NCBI RefSeq assembly: GCF_024713975.1
Contig: NC_091115.1
Coordinates: forward strand, 1,583,501-1,647,500
Direction of reading: 5' to 3'
Origin: Paralichthys olivaceus
Taxonomy: Eukaryota > Chordata > Actinopteri > Pleuronectiformes > Paralichthyidae
DNA length: 64,000 nt
A program made the translations under genes and the position numbers. The notes beneath the pieces are model-generated. The model made no database searches. It was not told where the DNA came from and saw nothing but the letters and a program-made list of their open reading frames with translations. Shown here one piece after another: positions 51,585-64,000 of the stretch (position 1 is the stretch's first letter; the number at the start of each line of letters is the position of its first letter).

Positions 51585-51715
51585 TGTTTGCCCTTTTTAT
51601 TAGTGTGTTTGCAGTTTGTGCGTCATCGATCCAGGGCAAGGTACACACATGAATACACACACACACACCCACACACACTTGGCTGGAAACTCACTTAACA
51701 CAGATGACCTTTAGG

Positions 51716-51805
<90 letters not shown>

Positions 51806-53743
51806 GCTGGACTCTCTCACATCTGGTTAGCGCTCCAGGGGAGGGAGGTGTCACATCATCACACTCTCCCCTTCCCCTCGGCTCCTCAGTAAACTTCTGG
51901 TGATTTCTGGTTAAAACAGACACGTCCTCCTCTGGTGGAATTACAGACCTGACAGGACGTCCCACCCTCTCACCTCGTTCAGCCGCTAACTACTGACCCA
52001 CACAGCTGCGCAGGCTTTTGCGATGTCTGGAAACTCGTTACTGTCGGACTTCACCAGGTTTTTAAAACAAAGTCCTGCAGATAAACGGATGCAAACGCTC
52101 CAATACGAGGCTTTGTTTTAACACCAGAGCAGCTTGACTTCTGTAGGCGAGAACACAAACGTCTCAGTCAGTTGTTCTGGAACTTTTCCTGCAGCTGCAA
52201 AAACCAAACTAATATGTCAGGGTGAAGAAGAGGAGCCAAGAGATTCCAGATCTGTTGGTGATGAGGGTCGACGCCGGTGTGGACGAGCTGGAAACAAACC
52301 ACACTGATCTTTCCACAGCAGATTGAATACGTCATGTCCGGCCTCCTGCTGCTCTGCTGCACCTCCACATTCTGAATCTCTGATTCACTGTTACACGATG
52401 TGTTCCCTGCACGTTGTGATGCAGGAATCTCTCATCTCAAATCGACCCCGAACTCTAATTCTGCATTTACTCTGTATTCCGCTGTTTTCACCTCATGTGC
52501 TTTTCTGTCTTTGCATAAACACGTAGGTCCATCAGTGGAGTCTGTGATCCACTGATTTCTTGTTCCAGTTTAAACTCCCAGTTTCCCCCGTTCACCTCCT
52601 TGTGTTTCGCAGCTGGAGAGTGTAACGTTACAGCTGCTGAATAACACGTCAGTGTTGAGCTGCAGAGACAAAGAGGGTTCTGTTGTGTGTCCGTGTGTGT
52701 GTGTCTGTGTGTGTGTGTGTGAGTTACACCCAGTGTCAGTGACTCGCAGGTCGGTCGACTGCCCTTTAATCACATTTTTTTACTTTTCATACACACTCAC
52801 GCTCGACCACAACCACACGCTCTGCAGAAATGACAGGGAGCACATAGAGCGTCCCCGAGTTTCTCTGGAGCGTCCCCGGTCCCCTGCAGCCGGAAACCTC
52901 GTCCCTTTTCTTGTCCTTCAGCACAACGACGAGCATCAGCTCCTCCCTGTGTCCTCACGTTATTTATCGTGTCCACATTCAGGAAGGTTTTACCGGAGAA
53001 AGGCTGCAGAGAGTAAAGTGGTGTCAAAGGTCACGTAAACCAGATCTGAACCCACAAAATATCCCTTCGTTTTTTAAATGTGGTTCCTGTGTGTAATTAC
53101 TCCTCCGTTTTAAAGCGACGCCCTTTTTCTTTTCTGTTTCCTCTTTCTGAAGCTGAAACTTGAACCAAAGTCTAAGTTTTTCTTTAGTCTGCTGAGGCCG
53201 GATGATACAAAATGTTTGTGTTCCTCATTCTAGTCGAGGGTTGAGGACGGAGGAAGGATTATCAAATCATGTATGAGGATGTACAAATAAAATTAGAACG
53301 TGATATCAGCGTTTTCAGATATTCAGTTTTTTTGCTGTTTCACAAGAAGCCGACTTTACATTTTCACGATGAATAAAATGAAAAGCAACAAGCTGTGTTT
53401 TATTTATTCGAGCTGAAACTATAATTAAAATCCTCGCAGCAGAACAGAATTTGGGTTTTGTGAGAGGTTTAATAACATCAGCAACAGTTTGACGCACGAG
53501 ATTGGCTCTCGGTAACCGTGGAGATTCAGCAGTTGCCAGGAGACGCTCGGGGTGGGGTGGGGGGGCGGGATGTTGAAAAGTTGCTGTAAATGTTTTTCCG
53601 TGATGTGACGGGTTAGGACATTCATAACACGGCTTGTTTACAGAAGCTGCAGGAGTTAGAGAGGGACCCAGTGGAGGAGAAGCATTTCAATATTTGTCCT
53701 CCTCTTCCACTGAATAGATTCACGGTGTGCTGTCAGTGTTTGC

Positions 53744-53800
<57 letters not shown>

Positions 53801-54760
53801 ATGACCTCTTCACCTCACAGACACACAACACACTCCTGCTGTATGCTCCCCTATATGGCCTGTGTGTGTGTGTGTGTGCGTGTAAATGCTGCGAGTCAAG
53901 TTCTCTCTTTCTCTGTCTGTAATCGAAGCCACATGTTTGGCGTTGGGCCGCCCTCCTCCTCTTGTTTCCTCCCGTCCTCCATCTTGATTTCACTCTCACT
54001 TCTTCCACCCCTCCGTTGTCATCTTTCTTTTGTTTGCAGTTGCGTAACTAAACTGCAGATGATCTTTTCTCAAACAGCTGAAACTCCTCTTTGACTTCAT
54101 CTGCGTCTAATTTAAGTGATTTACTCTCTTTTCGTTGGCTGAACCCTGACCGCTCTCACGCGGCTCATTGGACACATTCAGCGTTTTCTGCCTGGTAACT
54201 CAAGTTACATCAGAAGTTCGCTCACACCCTCACAGCGAGTTCAGGCGAGGACGCCGCTGGAAACTTTAAATTTGCAGTTTTAACACATTTGTAAGAAAAG
54301 ATTTATGATGCCTGTGTGGAAAAATACTTCTCGCTGTATTCAAATACAAAAATATAGTATAATGTGTGAGTTTAATCCATGGACTGTTCATAAAGATGGA
54401 CGACATTATATACTCTTTTATTTTATAGTATTCCACACATATATACCTGTATAACTTTCTGTATTCATAATATATCGTAAACTACTGTGAATTTACACAA
54501 ATATATTGATTTGCATCTCACTGTCCGAATCGTCTGCTGCTGCAACGAGGGGATTTCCCCAGTGTGGGATCAATAAAGTTTTATCTTATCTAAACTACAC
54601 TGAGCTTCTTAGAACTGAATCAATCAGTTAATTAAGTTATGAGTTATGATAATAATAATAAACCCCAAATATAAGTTCAAGTAAAGACGTAATGATTTTG
54701 TTCAGTGCTGCGTAATTAGAGGGTTTAAAAGCTGGTTTCCTGTCGGAAGATCCAGCTGTA

Positions 54761-54819
<59 letters not shown>

Positions 54820-54893
54820 CATGTGTGCAGTATGTTATCAACACATCAGCACCTTGGTTTTGCTTTGGCTGCTTTTTGTTTATTCCTTAACAC

Positions 54894-54934
<41 letters not shown>

Positions 54935-55099
54935 CTAACACACACACACAGACAGACACACACACATGGAGGAATGCAGCAGAAGGAATGTGATGAAGGA
55001 TAAAGAGACACTGGGGGTTGGTGGTCGGGGGGGTTGACAACAAAAGAGGACTCATCGTAGACTTCTGCATGTGTTTTATAAATTCGTCACCACACTGAG

Positions 55100-55151
<52 letters not shown>

Positions 55152-57757
55152 ACACACAACTCACACGCTGATTGTTTGGAGACAGACAGTTTTACAGGTT
55201 TTTGATTGGTTGCTTTACGGTTCCCATGGGGCAGAGGCAGAGCAGCGAAGACTTCAAGGAAAGAATTTAAGTGTCTGTAATTACAGAGCGAGGGACGCAG
55301 ACTAACTTATATAATCATCGACTGTCTCCTCCTGCTCGTGGTCTCGTCTCTGACGGGATCAAACTCATGTTTTCGTCTTTTAATAGAATATTTTCTTTCT
55401 CCCCCCCCCCCCCCCCCACCTCCAGCACTTCTCTGAGCTCCTGGACGACCTGTCTCATGACGCCCTGCTGGGTCAGCTCCTCAGCGACCCCTTCCTCTCC
55501 GGGGTGCGGGGCGGCGTGGAGGCCATGGAGGGCGAGGAGGACGAAAGCGACCTGTCCCCGTCCTCGCCTCTGCCCCCCCACATCACAGCCGAGCACAGCT
55601 ACTCGCTCTGCGGGGACAGCCGGCCGCAGTCGCCCCTGTCACACCTGACCGGGGAGCAAGGCAGCGAAGCCGGTGAGACACTGAGATGTACTCGGGGTGG
55701 GTGGGGGGGTGGGGGGGTGGGGGTGGTGTTGGCTGATATGTTCAAGCTTCATGTTGACGGGTTCTGTTCTGCACCAGAATCGGACGGGGACTCGGCTGAT
55801 TGGCCCATGGAGCAGGACGAGGCCATGGACGCCATGGACGCCATGGACGGCCTCCTGTGTGAGACTCCCTCCCTCCTCCCCAGCCTCTCCCTGTCCCTGG
55901 CCTCCAGCGAGGGGCCCCAAGCATCCGAGGGCCCCGCCGCCGCCCCTGCTGCTGCTGCCGCCGCCGCCGCCACTGCTGCAGCCGCCCCGGCTCAGGCCAC
56001 AGTCAGCAGCCACAACCAGAGCAAGAGCATCAAGGTGAGAAACCACAGATGAAGAAGAAACTGAGACTTCTACTTTTCCTTGTTTCTCAGCTCATCCCCT
56101 CTTCTTCTGTTTGTCGTTCCAGATAAAAGAGGAGAGCATCGTCCCTCAGATCAAACTCGAGCCTCATGAAGTCGACCAGTTCCTCAACTTTTCACCCAAA
56201 GGTCAGAATCTCTTCCTCCTGAGCTGTGAGGACCCCTGCTGGCCATTTGTTCAGATACCGCAAATCCAAGTTGAGCGTTCGACTCACGTAAAAGAGAAGT
56301 ACTTGAGTAAATGTACTTAGTTACTCTCCACCGCTGAAGCTCATAATGTAAAGAATAATAATAATTAATTATGTTGATCTGAGTAGTAAAAGTAACTGAA
56401 CCACAGGAAACAAGTTCATTTATTTCCCTCTGAAGGAATAAAAACTCTTGGAAGATGTAAGAACTTCAAAATTGTACTTCATTAATTGACTTGATCGAAA
56501 GAACGCGGCTCCTTGATGTTGAGATGAAAGACGACACGATGCTTCTCATCGATCTTAATACTTTTGGATCTGATATTTAAAAGAAGAGATGCGCTCACTT
56601 AATCTTTTCTTAAATACTTAAATATTGTTTCTGTCGCTCAGACGAAATCAAACTTCTGCTCCTCGTCGTTTCTCCGTCTCTCAGGTCTGGAGTCTCTGCA
56701 GATGCCTCCCACTCCTCCCAGTTCCCACGGCAGCGACTCGGAGGGCAGCCAGAGCCCCGTCCACGCTCCGCCCAGCCTCTCCTGCCCCACCTCCCCGACC
56801 AGCCCCTCTCCGTCCCAGGCCAGCCTGAAGGTGGCGCCGCGGGCCGCCTCCTCCCTGTCCAACTCCCCCTTGCTCACCGCCGCTCATGTGAGTTAACCTT
56901 CATGTAGAAGTACCACATGTACGCAGTCTGGAGTTCAGGCTCAGGTTGTTTTATGTATTTGATTTTTAAACATTTGATTTCTCTGTGTAGAAACTGCAGG
57001 GCTCAGGGCCGCTGATCCTGACGGAGGAGGAGCGTCGGACTCTGGTTGCCGAGGGTTACCCCGTCCCCACCAAACTGCCGCTCACCAAAGCCGAGGAGAA
57101 GGCGGTGAAGAAGATCCGCAGGAAAATCAAGAATAAGGTACAAATTACATTCTCGACTCATTTACAATTTATCTAAAATGACTCAACTTGAACAGGATTT
57201 GAGTTATTTATTATTCAGATGCACAATTTCATCATGAAAACCTAGAAAATAAAATTTGCAAAGTTTATTTCTTCAGGTCTGATGCTCCTCGTGTTTCTAA
57301 TTTAATCCGCTCTGACATTTCATTGCTTCGTCTTCTCTCCGTCAGATTTCAGCTCAGGAGAGTCGCAGGAAGAAGAAGGAGTACATGGACGCTCTGGAGA
57401 AGAAGTGAGTCCCGATTCTTGTCGTTCTTCATCCTTTCATCAAAGTGAATGAAGAAGACATGAATGATTCCGTCTGCGGGAACAAACTGAATCATTATCA
57501 ACCTCTACTTTAGATATCGTCGTCGTGAGCATGTTGCCTCCTGAGTTTCTTTGTTTATCGTAGAATTAAAATAAAGTCAATGTTAATTTTAATTATAATA
57601 AAGCTGAAACGTGCAGAGTAAGAAAATAAACAGAGAACTGAGGCACTGACCCTGCAGTACTTCTGTCTGACCACAGGGTGGAGACCTGCTCTAACGAAAA
57701 CAACGAGCTGCGCATGAAAGTGGAATCTCTGGAGTGTACCAACAAGTAAGAACAACA

Positions 57758-57804
<47 letters not shown>

Positions 57805-58129
57805 CAAACAATAGACCTCATGTCTTTAATTGTGTGTTTTTAGTCCCTGATCTCATGAAATGTCTTCGACAACATGTCCGACCATTAAAATAGCAGATTA
57901 AACGTCAACAAGTCAAGAGCTCCGTCATGAGCGCAGATGTTTACAGATGTTTGACTCCTGTCAGTCACAAAGCTTCGGGACGTTCAGGCCTTTGTTTTAC
58001 TGACACGCAGGAAAACACTGAACCTGAATCTTATTGTTCGTGAATGATGCCGTGTCCAAAGCTTCTCCTGCATCTGTTCAGCTACAGCCATAAATAATCA
58101 TGAGGCTATTTTCATGTAAAATGCTCAGT

Positions 58130-58179
<50 letters not shown>

Positions 58180-59495
58180 GACCCAGTGAGTGTGTTAAGT
58201 GCATCTGACTTGACTAGAACGCAGCTGTTTTCAGTCTTGTTTGCACTCGGTGGTTAAAGTGGCCGTCACTGTCACCGCCGAAAAGTTAAATGAACCAGTT
58301 GCATGTGTGTTTGTGTGCGTGTGTGTGTGTGTGTGTGTAATAAAAATAAAAGCTCAGTGGAGAATCTGACGCTGAATAAGAGACGTTAACACTGAACAGA
58401 TGCCAGTAATGTTTATTCTCTACACAACACATCATTATATTATAATAGATCCTCAGGTTTCATCAAACTGCTTCATCAGATATTTTCTCTTTTTAACTCA
58501 TTTTATCAAAACATTTGTCCAAACCTCATTAATATTCAGTTTACAGAGAAAACCTTCTCCTGTTAGAGGCTGAAATCTCCAAATGACCATTTAAAATATT
58601 TCTGTGTGAAACAAACTGAGTCATTAAATAACATAAATAACAATTGATTTTCTTTCAATGGATCCATCGAGTAATCAGCAAATCTTTTCAGGTCATTCAG
58701 CCGTTCATTGATTTCTACTTCTCTTCGATTAGTCCTCTCTTTACACATATTCTTTCCTGTATCTGACCTGTGTGTTATGTTGTGTGTATCTAATGTTTGT
58801 GTGTGTGTGTGTGTGTGTGTCCTCCAGGTCTCTGCTGCAGCAGCTGCAGTCTCTGCAGGCGGTGGTGGCGGGCAAAGTCCCCAAGTCCTGCAGGATGGCT
58901 GGCACCCAGACATCATCGTGCCTAATGGTACTATACTGTGTGTGTGTCTGTGTGTGTGTGTGTGATGTTTTTGTGTGAGTCATTATTTATTTACCTCCTC
59001 TTTCTCTCTGTGCAGGTGGTCGTGTTGTGTTTTGCTCTGTTTCTGGGGAGTTTTTACCCCGACAGTCTGAGCCCCTGCTCCACCATCACTGAAACAGGCC
59101 TCGCCTCAAAGCAGCTGTCAGTCAAAGAGTCGTACACGGCCACAGGTGTGTGCACACAAACTACACACGCATCAGTCGTGAGCTTCATTAAACATTCTTC
59201 TAAACTGCGGATATGAGACACTGTAATAAAATTATGCAATAAAACGTCAAAGCACATTAATGGATAAATGGGATAAAACGTTTTCCCGGAGTCGCAGCTT
59301 CAACTGTCAGACTCGGGTCCAGACAGTTGAAGAGTGAAGCTGAACTGAGATCAGTTAAAAACACTTTTATGAAGAACCAGAGTTTATCTCACTTACTTTA
59401 CATCGCTCACACTTTAGTCGTCAATATAAGCACAATAAACCTGTTTACCTACAGGTGCTCATTTCTGTGTTCCTAGCATCATGCATTATTGGAAG

Positions 59496-59538
<43 letters not shown>

Positions 59539-59729
59539 AGGGTTTGAACTGACCCGTCCTGCTGTTTCCATTGTAATGAATCATTAGTTCCCAGCTGTAA
59601 AACTGTGGAGGTCCATTATAACATCAGCAATAATCAGATTCCACCTACAGAGCAGCAATAACAGCCACAGAGACTGATTAGAGGAGTTGACCTTTAACTA
59701 CATCCTCTCCACTACCTCCCCCACACACA

Positions 59730-59782
<53 letters not shown>

Positions 59783-61122
59783 ACTTTTATAATAGAGACC
59801 AGATATAATTTTCTTAAAAATCAAATCCAGTGTCTTGTCCCATCCTGCCCACACACACACACACATGTGGGCTGAACTGTTTTTTTCAATATGAGATAAT
59901 AACATGTGGCGCTATATTATTATATATATATAAGTGTGTGTGGGACGTTGTGTACTTTTGTGTGAGAGTGTGGGATTTATATAGACGACTGGTGCCACTG
60001 GGCGTGTGCAGACTAAATAGTTTTAACCATAAACTGTAAATAAAGATGGACGACGCGTCTCCACTTCCTCCCTCTGAACGTAAATGAACCCAGAATATCT
60101 CAGAACACGAAGCTGAACATTCTTCAGTTTGATAAATGACAGAAAACATCTTTGAGAAACATTTGTTTCATGTTAACTTAACTTTTTAGTTTGGTCCCAT
60201 CTGCTAACATGGAGGAGACAGGGTTTAGGGTCTGTGGTGCAGTCCGCCACCAGGGGGCGATCGAGATGCCAGTCGACAGTCGAATGCTCCAATTAAATTA
60301 TAACCAATAAAAATGTTTAACTGATTAATAAAAATCTCTTTCAGTGAAGTCGAGGAATCTGCTGTCGACTTTTGAAGACGAGCAGCCGCACCTGCTCGGT
60401 CTCGGCGGCGAGTATCCCGACCAGTGGGAGGACACGCCAGCCGTCGTCATGGCAGCGTGGCGTCACTCGGAGCAGCAGAAGCTTGGGGTGGAGCCCAGCA
60501 GGGAGGAGACACACCCACCTTTCATGAGTAAAAACAACGATACGCAGACGCAGACAAACCTGCTGCTGGACCTGCACAGGTAAACACACACAAACACACA
60601 CAAACACACACAGTGACACACCAACATCAGGGGATTTAATGTTGGTTCATCTGTGGAGGAGAAGAAGTGATTATGATAAATCAGATGAATCCAGTTTATT
60701 CATGTCGGCTGGTGTGAACACAACCAGGACTGAGCAGCAACACAAAACCTGTTTATTGAATGTTATCTAAAGAAAGCAGAGTGTTTTCATCTCTGAGATC
60801 ATTGTGCTTCTCTTTGTCTCGTTGTGGACATGTCTGTCTCTTTCTGTCATTCTGTCCTTTGTCTCTCGTTTTGAGTCATTTATTTCACATTGTGCTCACT
60901 CCATTGTGATTTCCCTGTCGTTCAGACCCTGACACCCCCCCCCACAGAACTGATCCAGCACGTCTGTGGCTTCACAGATGTTCATTACAGATGTGATGAA
61001 AGCTCAGAATACGATGACGTCATCTCACCTCTTGGCTTTTTGTCAGGTCTCTGGAGCAGATGACGCACGAGAGCAGCAGTAAAGTGATAGAGCTGGAGCG
61101 AACCGTCAACGAGACCTCCTGA
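41644..61122 (+). CDS. creb3l2: CREB3L2, ER-membrane-tethered bZIP transcription factor
   Basis: OASIS-family factor: held in the ER membrane, moved to the Golgi under stress or secretory demand, cleaved by S1P/S2P, and then active in the nucleus on secretory-pathway genes. Exons: 41644-41742, 55426-55672, 55778-56034, 56123-56201, 56685-56887, 56991-57137, 57346-57404, 57677-57745, 58828-58927, 59016-59145, 60345-60579, 61047-61122 (1701 nt, 566 aa; human 520). Landmarks: acidic N-terminus [67 protein letters not shown], basic region [20 protein letters not shown] with a leucine zipper, transmembrane [19 protein letters not shown]1P-type site SRNLL, and luminal N-glycosylation sequons NDT and NET. 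HFSELLD and the S1P context favour CREB3L2 over CREB3L1. The extra length is mostly in exon 3. Confidence 0.95.
51719..51802. repeat. (GT)42 microsatellite, the longest in the window
   Basis: An uninterrupted GT run of 84 bp in creb3l2 intron 1, expected to be highly polymorphic and able to adopt Z-DNA under supercoiling. A second GT run of about 50 bp lies 140 bp upstream (51533-51582). Confidence 0.97.
54545..54595. mobile_element. retroelement-like 3' tail fragment in creb3l2 intron 1
   Basis: The string ggggatttccccagtgtggg then atcaataaagttttatctta matches the layout of the fragment at 32515-32565 (cagtgtgggactaatacagg plus ttatctta). It looks like the conserved 3' end of a LINE/SINE family, truncated at its 5' side. 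Confidence 0.45.
55778..56034 (+). CDS. creb3l2: creb3l2 exon 3 with AMD triplet and polyalanine tract
   Basis: Within this exon gccatggac is repeated in tandem (about 55823-55849), giving [14 protein letters not shown]-rich run of gccgcc/gctgct codons (about 55933-55990) encodes an alanine-rich stretch, [17 protein letters not shown]. Both lie in the region between the acidic activation segment and the [11 protein letters not shown] motif, where human CREB3L2 has no such tract that I recall. They look like lineage expansions of low-complexity sequence. Phases on both sides are intact. Confidence 0.85.
58120..58345. repeat. TG-rich microsatellites in creb3l2 intron 8
   Basis: (GT)n runs at about 58137-58178 and 58313-58338 in the intron between exons 57677-57745 and 58828-58927. 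A further (GT)n at about 58796-58820 abuts the acceptor cctccag (58827). Confidence 0.9.
59500..59785. repeat. (CA)n microsatellites in creb3l2 intron 10
   Basis: CA runs at about 59500-59536 and 59720-59785, separated by ordinary intron sequence. Confidence 0.95.
60030..60275 (+). mobile_element. dispersed non-autonomous repeat, copy B
   Basis: It begins aaactgtaaataaagatgga, followed by cgacgcgtctccacttcc, and includes tcccatctgctaacatggag and ccaccagggggcgatcgaga. The last two blocks also occur, inverted, at 63850-63930. The first block mirrors the reverse complement of the end of copy A (8200-8220), suggesting terminal inverted repeats. It lies in creb3l2 intron 10 (59146-60344). Confidence 0.65.
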
Positions 61123-63815
61123 GGTCGACGCCCCCTCGTCCTTCACACCCCCACACCCCCGCCCTGACCTTTGACCCTCCCCCCCTCTGGAGCATGGTTC
61201 AGTGTCCTGGAGCAAACCTCATACAGCAGTTATACATGCACTGCTGATTGTTATTTAAGGTCATTTATGTTTTCAGCCATCTCTGTTTAATCAGATACAC
61301 TGTAGTAGTAAGAATGGGAATTCAGGGGCACTGGTTGCCTCCTGTTGTGAAGTAAAAGTTGCACTGAATAGTTTTTACACGAGTCAGCTCATCAGTTTTA
61401 TTCGTCCTAATTGACCCGACATGAAAACGCTGTTAAATTCAGATAAATTCAAAAAAAACGATCCAAATGTAGCGCGACATTCATTCCGATGGAAAGTGTC
61501 TGAGAATACGACACGTGAGGCTGTTTTTACAGGACACTGACGAGGACCTCTGTATTTATAGAAATCTTTTTTTAGTTGTATTTCTTTTAATATTAAATGT
61601 TTTTAATTGTATTCCATACAGTTCATCAAGTTTTGATACTTTTATTGTGTTTTATGATTTATTTTATTGTGCTATTTTATATTTTGTTCATATTTCTTCA
61701 GCTGACTTCGAGATTTCACGCGTCGAGGGGTTAACTTCGGGGTTCCTGCGCTTATTTAAAAAAAAATAAAAAAATCCCTGAAATGTTTGGTGACGTTTAA
61801 AAGACCAGAAATGAAAAAGTGTTGGACGGTGGGTGTTCATGCAGCTGGAGAACAAATGTCATTTCACACCAAAAAGAATCGGGGGATTATTGATTCCACA
61901 GACGCTCACGTTTGACATGTGGGGACCCTGCGAGCGAAGCCTCAGGCATTTGGACTGTGTGCAAGTCAGGGGTCAATATTCAATACTTTTCTTTCTGTTC
62001 ATTTTCTTTTAGTTTTGGTCATGAAATGCATTTTAACGAGCCACATGTTTCAAGTAGAAAACTTCACCTTAAAAAAAACTACTACGCATCCGGAGACATT
62101 TTGGGAAACACGTTTATTTTGCTTTTGACTCTTTATCTGTTTATCTGCATCTTTTAAAACTCACTAATTAATAAATGATATAAATTAATTACTGAGCCCT
62201 ATAGTTGCTGGTTTTAAATCCAGCCGGTGATTTGGACAGATCCACGCTGGCTGTCTCCAGATTCTGCTCTAGCTTTGTTCAGACCTGAGAGACGAATCAC
62301 TCCTCTCACTGAAAGCCAATAAAACTGTTTCCCAATATGTCGAACTGTTGCTTAAAAAGAAGTTTTGAGAATGTGTGATGGAACCACAGATTTCACCTCC
62401 TGCGCTCACCTCACTTGGCCTCTAATCCTCGCTTTGCACACTGTCAGCTCCAAGAGTCTTTATCTGCTCTTTTTTTAAGCATTTACCAAAAAAATATTTC
62501 TACCCAGAAATAAAAAAAAATCTATTTTTGTAAATATGAGTTGTTAATAAATGAGAAAGTCTAAATGTGTCTGGGATGTGCAGTTTATAAACCAACCTGT
62601 GATTCATTCTGTCACGATCGTGAGTTTGTCTTGACTGGTTTCTGGGTTGTAGTTTGATCTTTTGATGATTGCAGGTCATCGTGGCTCTTATCTGTTCATA
62701 TTAAGTGTTTTACAGATGTGTTGTCATGTGTGTTACAGACACAGACATTCGGGGGAAATGTCCACCATCTTAAATTGATCCCTGTCGAAAACGACAGTGT
62801 TTAGCTCTGCGTCTGTTGTTTGAACTGAAACACGATCCTCACTCTGTAGAAAACACAAGATGAGATGTTGTTTTCATATTTGAAATTTTCACGACCTGCT
62901 CCCTCCAGTTGAGAGCGTTTTTAAAAAAGTCAGATTTCATTTCTATGTTGCTTCTGTGTAAAGCCCACGTGACCTATAGGCTTTCTGTCTTTTTGCATTC
63001 AAACGAATAAAGTATTTTCCGTAGTAAAAGCAGACTTCCTCTTCCTGTGTGTGCTCTGTTCATGTAGGATTGTTGAAAAAGTTTTTCTCATTGTTTTTGA
63101 AGTCAGGTTAAATTCACTCTGTCTGTCTGTCGGAGTTTTTTCATAATCCTGCTGACAAACAGACATGAATAGAAATAACTCCTTGAAATAATGAAGTAAA
63201 TAAGACCAATTGATTTAGGTATTTTAATTATAGATGAATATTTATGCTGAATTAATGCTCATGCTTATGTTTTTTATCGTCCAATTATCAATTTACAACA
63301 ACATAGTTTCTTAAATTCTCTTTTTATATAGAAAAACTTAAAATTCTGCTTAAGAAAACTTTATTAAAGTTATTTTATAATAACATTTCGATAGTGGTTG
63401 AAAAATAAAAAGAATACGTAGAAAAACTGAAAAGCTTCTTTCAGTGGATGATGATAATTCGTCGTCTGCTTCAAAGCATTTTTCTCACAAGTTGAAATTA
63501 AGTTAAGGCCAAACTGCATTAGGACGGAGAGGAGTCTCATGGTCAACACGCCGCTCCACACAGGAGCCTCTATCTCCTCTGAAATGACCAGCGTCCTAAA
63601 ATAGCTCAGCTGCAGCGCCTCATGATGAGGAGTGAGAATTACTCTGACAGTCCCCGAGACAATAGACAGTCCCACAGCGTCACAACACACCAGTCTCTCA
63701 GAACCGCTGCGGACAGGAAGTCCAACTGCACCAGGATCACGTGGAAAAACAGAGAACAATTCATTTTACACACATTCACTGTTACTGATTCAAACAGGTT
63801 TCGTTCGATGGTTAC
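61123..63815 (+). other. creb3l2 3' UTR and downstream DNA
   Basis: After the stop there is AT-rich sequence with T-rich blocks and no coding gene. AATAAA signals lie at 62546-62551 and 63006-63011; either would give a 3' UTR of about 1.4 or 1.9 kb, in keeping with the long 3' UTR of mammalian CREB3L2. From about 63020 onward nothing recognisable is present until the repeat copy C. Confidence 0.6.
63006..63011 (+). promoter_or_regulatory. poly(A) signal, candidate creb3l2 3' end
   Basis: AATAAA in cgaataaagtattttcc, about 1.9 kb after the stop. An alternative AATAAA lies at 62546-62551. Confidence 0.45.
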
Positions 63816-64000
63816 ATGACATGAAGACGGGCGACTTCCAAAAGTGAAGCCAAATCATCACGATCGCCCCCTGGTGGCTGACTGCAGTTTAGTTCATAAA
63901 CTGCCTCCTCCATATTAGCAGATGGGACAAAGGGTGGAGAAAGGTTCCTCAGACCGACACACCAAAATTCAGTCCGACCAAAACAGGAGGTCTGTAGTAC
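63815..64000 (-). mobile_element. dispersed non-autonomous repeat, copy C (inverted, may run past the window)
   Basis: On the minus strand it reads tcccatctgctaatatggag, ccaccagggggcgatcgtga, then ggcttcacttttggaagtcg and cccgtcttcatgtcatg. The first two blocks match copy B and the last two match copy A, so copy C links them as one family. The far end is not visible. Confidence 0.65.

Larger units (their letters stand above)
41743..55425 (+). other. creb3l2 intron 1 (13.7 kb), rich in CA/TG repeats
   Basis: No supported coding exon or RNA gene. It holds many dinucleotide repeats: about 41788-41820, 43659-43720, 43846-43880, 46894-46940, 48404-48452, 51533-51582, 51719-51802, 53743-53797, 54762-54815, 54896-54932 and 55099-55150. 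It also holds short poly-C runs and a retroelement-like tail at 54545-54595. A fragment matching the aagatggacgac end of the dispersed family lies near 54378-54410. Two gttcgaa(t/a)cc B-box-like strings (near 44033 and 50660) lack a tRNA cloverleaf. Confidence 0.75.

Overview
This is a stretch of vertebrate, almost certainly ray-finned (teleost) fish, genomic DNA. Genes are split into many short GT-AG exons with fairly compact introns. Non-coding DNA is AT-leaning and full of (CA/TG)n microsatellites, and the encoded proteins are clear orthologues of human proteins. I see no bacterial, viral or plasmid gene and no intact transposase. All exon boundaries were read by eye from splice consensus, reading-frame phase and known family sequence; no alignment was run.

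Six protein-coding genes are present. From left to right: (1) the last eight coding exons of abcc9 (SUR2, + strand, 100-6597), including both alternative terminal exons that distinguish SUR2A from SUR2B; (2) kcnj8 (Kir6.1, + strand, 10047-13235, six coding exons, 416 aa), the pore partner of SUR2 in KATP channels; (3) echdc3 (+ strand, 14559-16826, 296 aa), a mitochondrial crotonase-family protein; (4) a complete laminin beta-1 gene (- strand, 17829-35479, 33 coding exons, 1780 aa), tail to tail with echdc3; (5) ssbp1 (+ strand, 36976-38956, 147 aa), the mitochondrial single-strand DNA-binding protein, head to head with lamb1; (6) creb3l2 (+ strand, 41644-61122, 12 coding exons, 566 aa), a membrane-tethered bZIP factor with a 13.7-kb first intron. 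In all five complete genes the exon phases add up to a whole number of codons from ATG to stop.

abcc9 and kcnj8 encode the two subunits of one channel and lie in tandem. The other genes are probably neighbours by descent: LAMB1, SSBP1 and CREB3L2 are on human 7q, and ABCC9/KCNJ8 on human 12p.

Non-coding structure includes a 51-bp tandem repeat ending next to an abcc9 splice acceptor; a perfect 19-bp inverted repeat with a full cAMP-response element in each arm in the kcnj8 3' region; a GATA/GACA array in lamb1 intron 1; a GAA/GAG purine tract between lamb1 and ssbp1; a promoter-like cluster (X-box, three CCAAT boxes, GC boxes, CRE, ETS site) with no obvious gene between ssbp1 and creb3l2; and copies of a dispersed repeat family. 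I found no wholly new biological system; the most testable points are regulatory.
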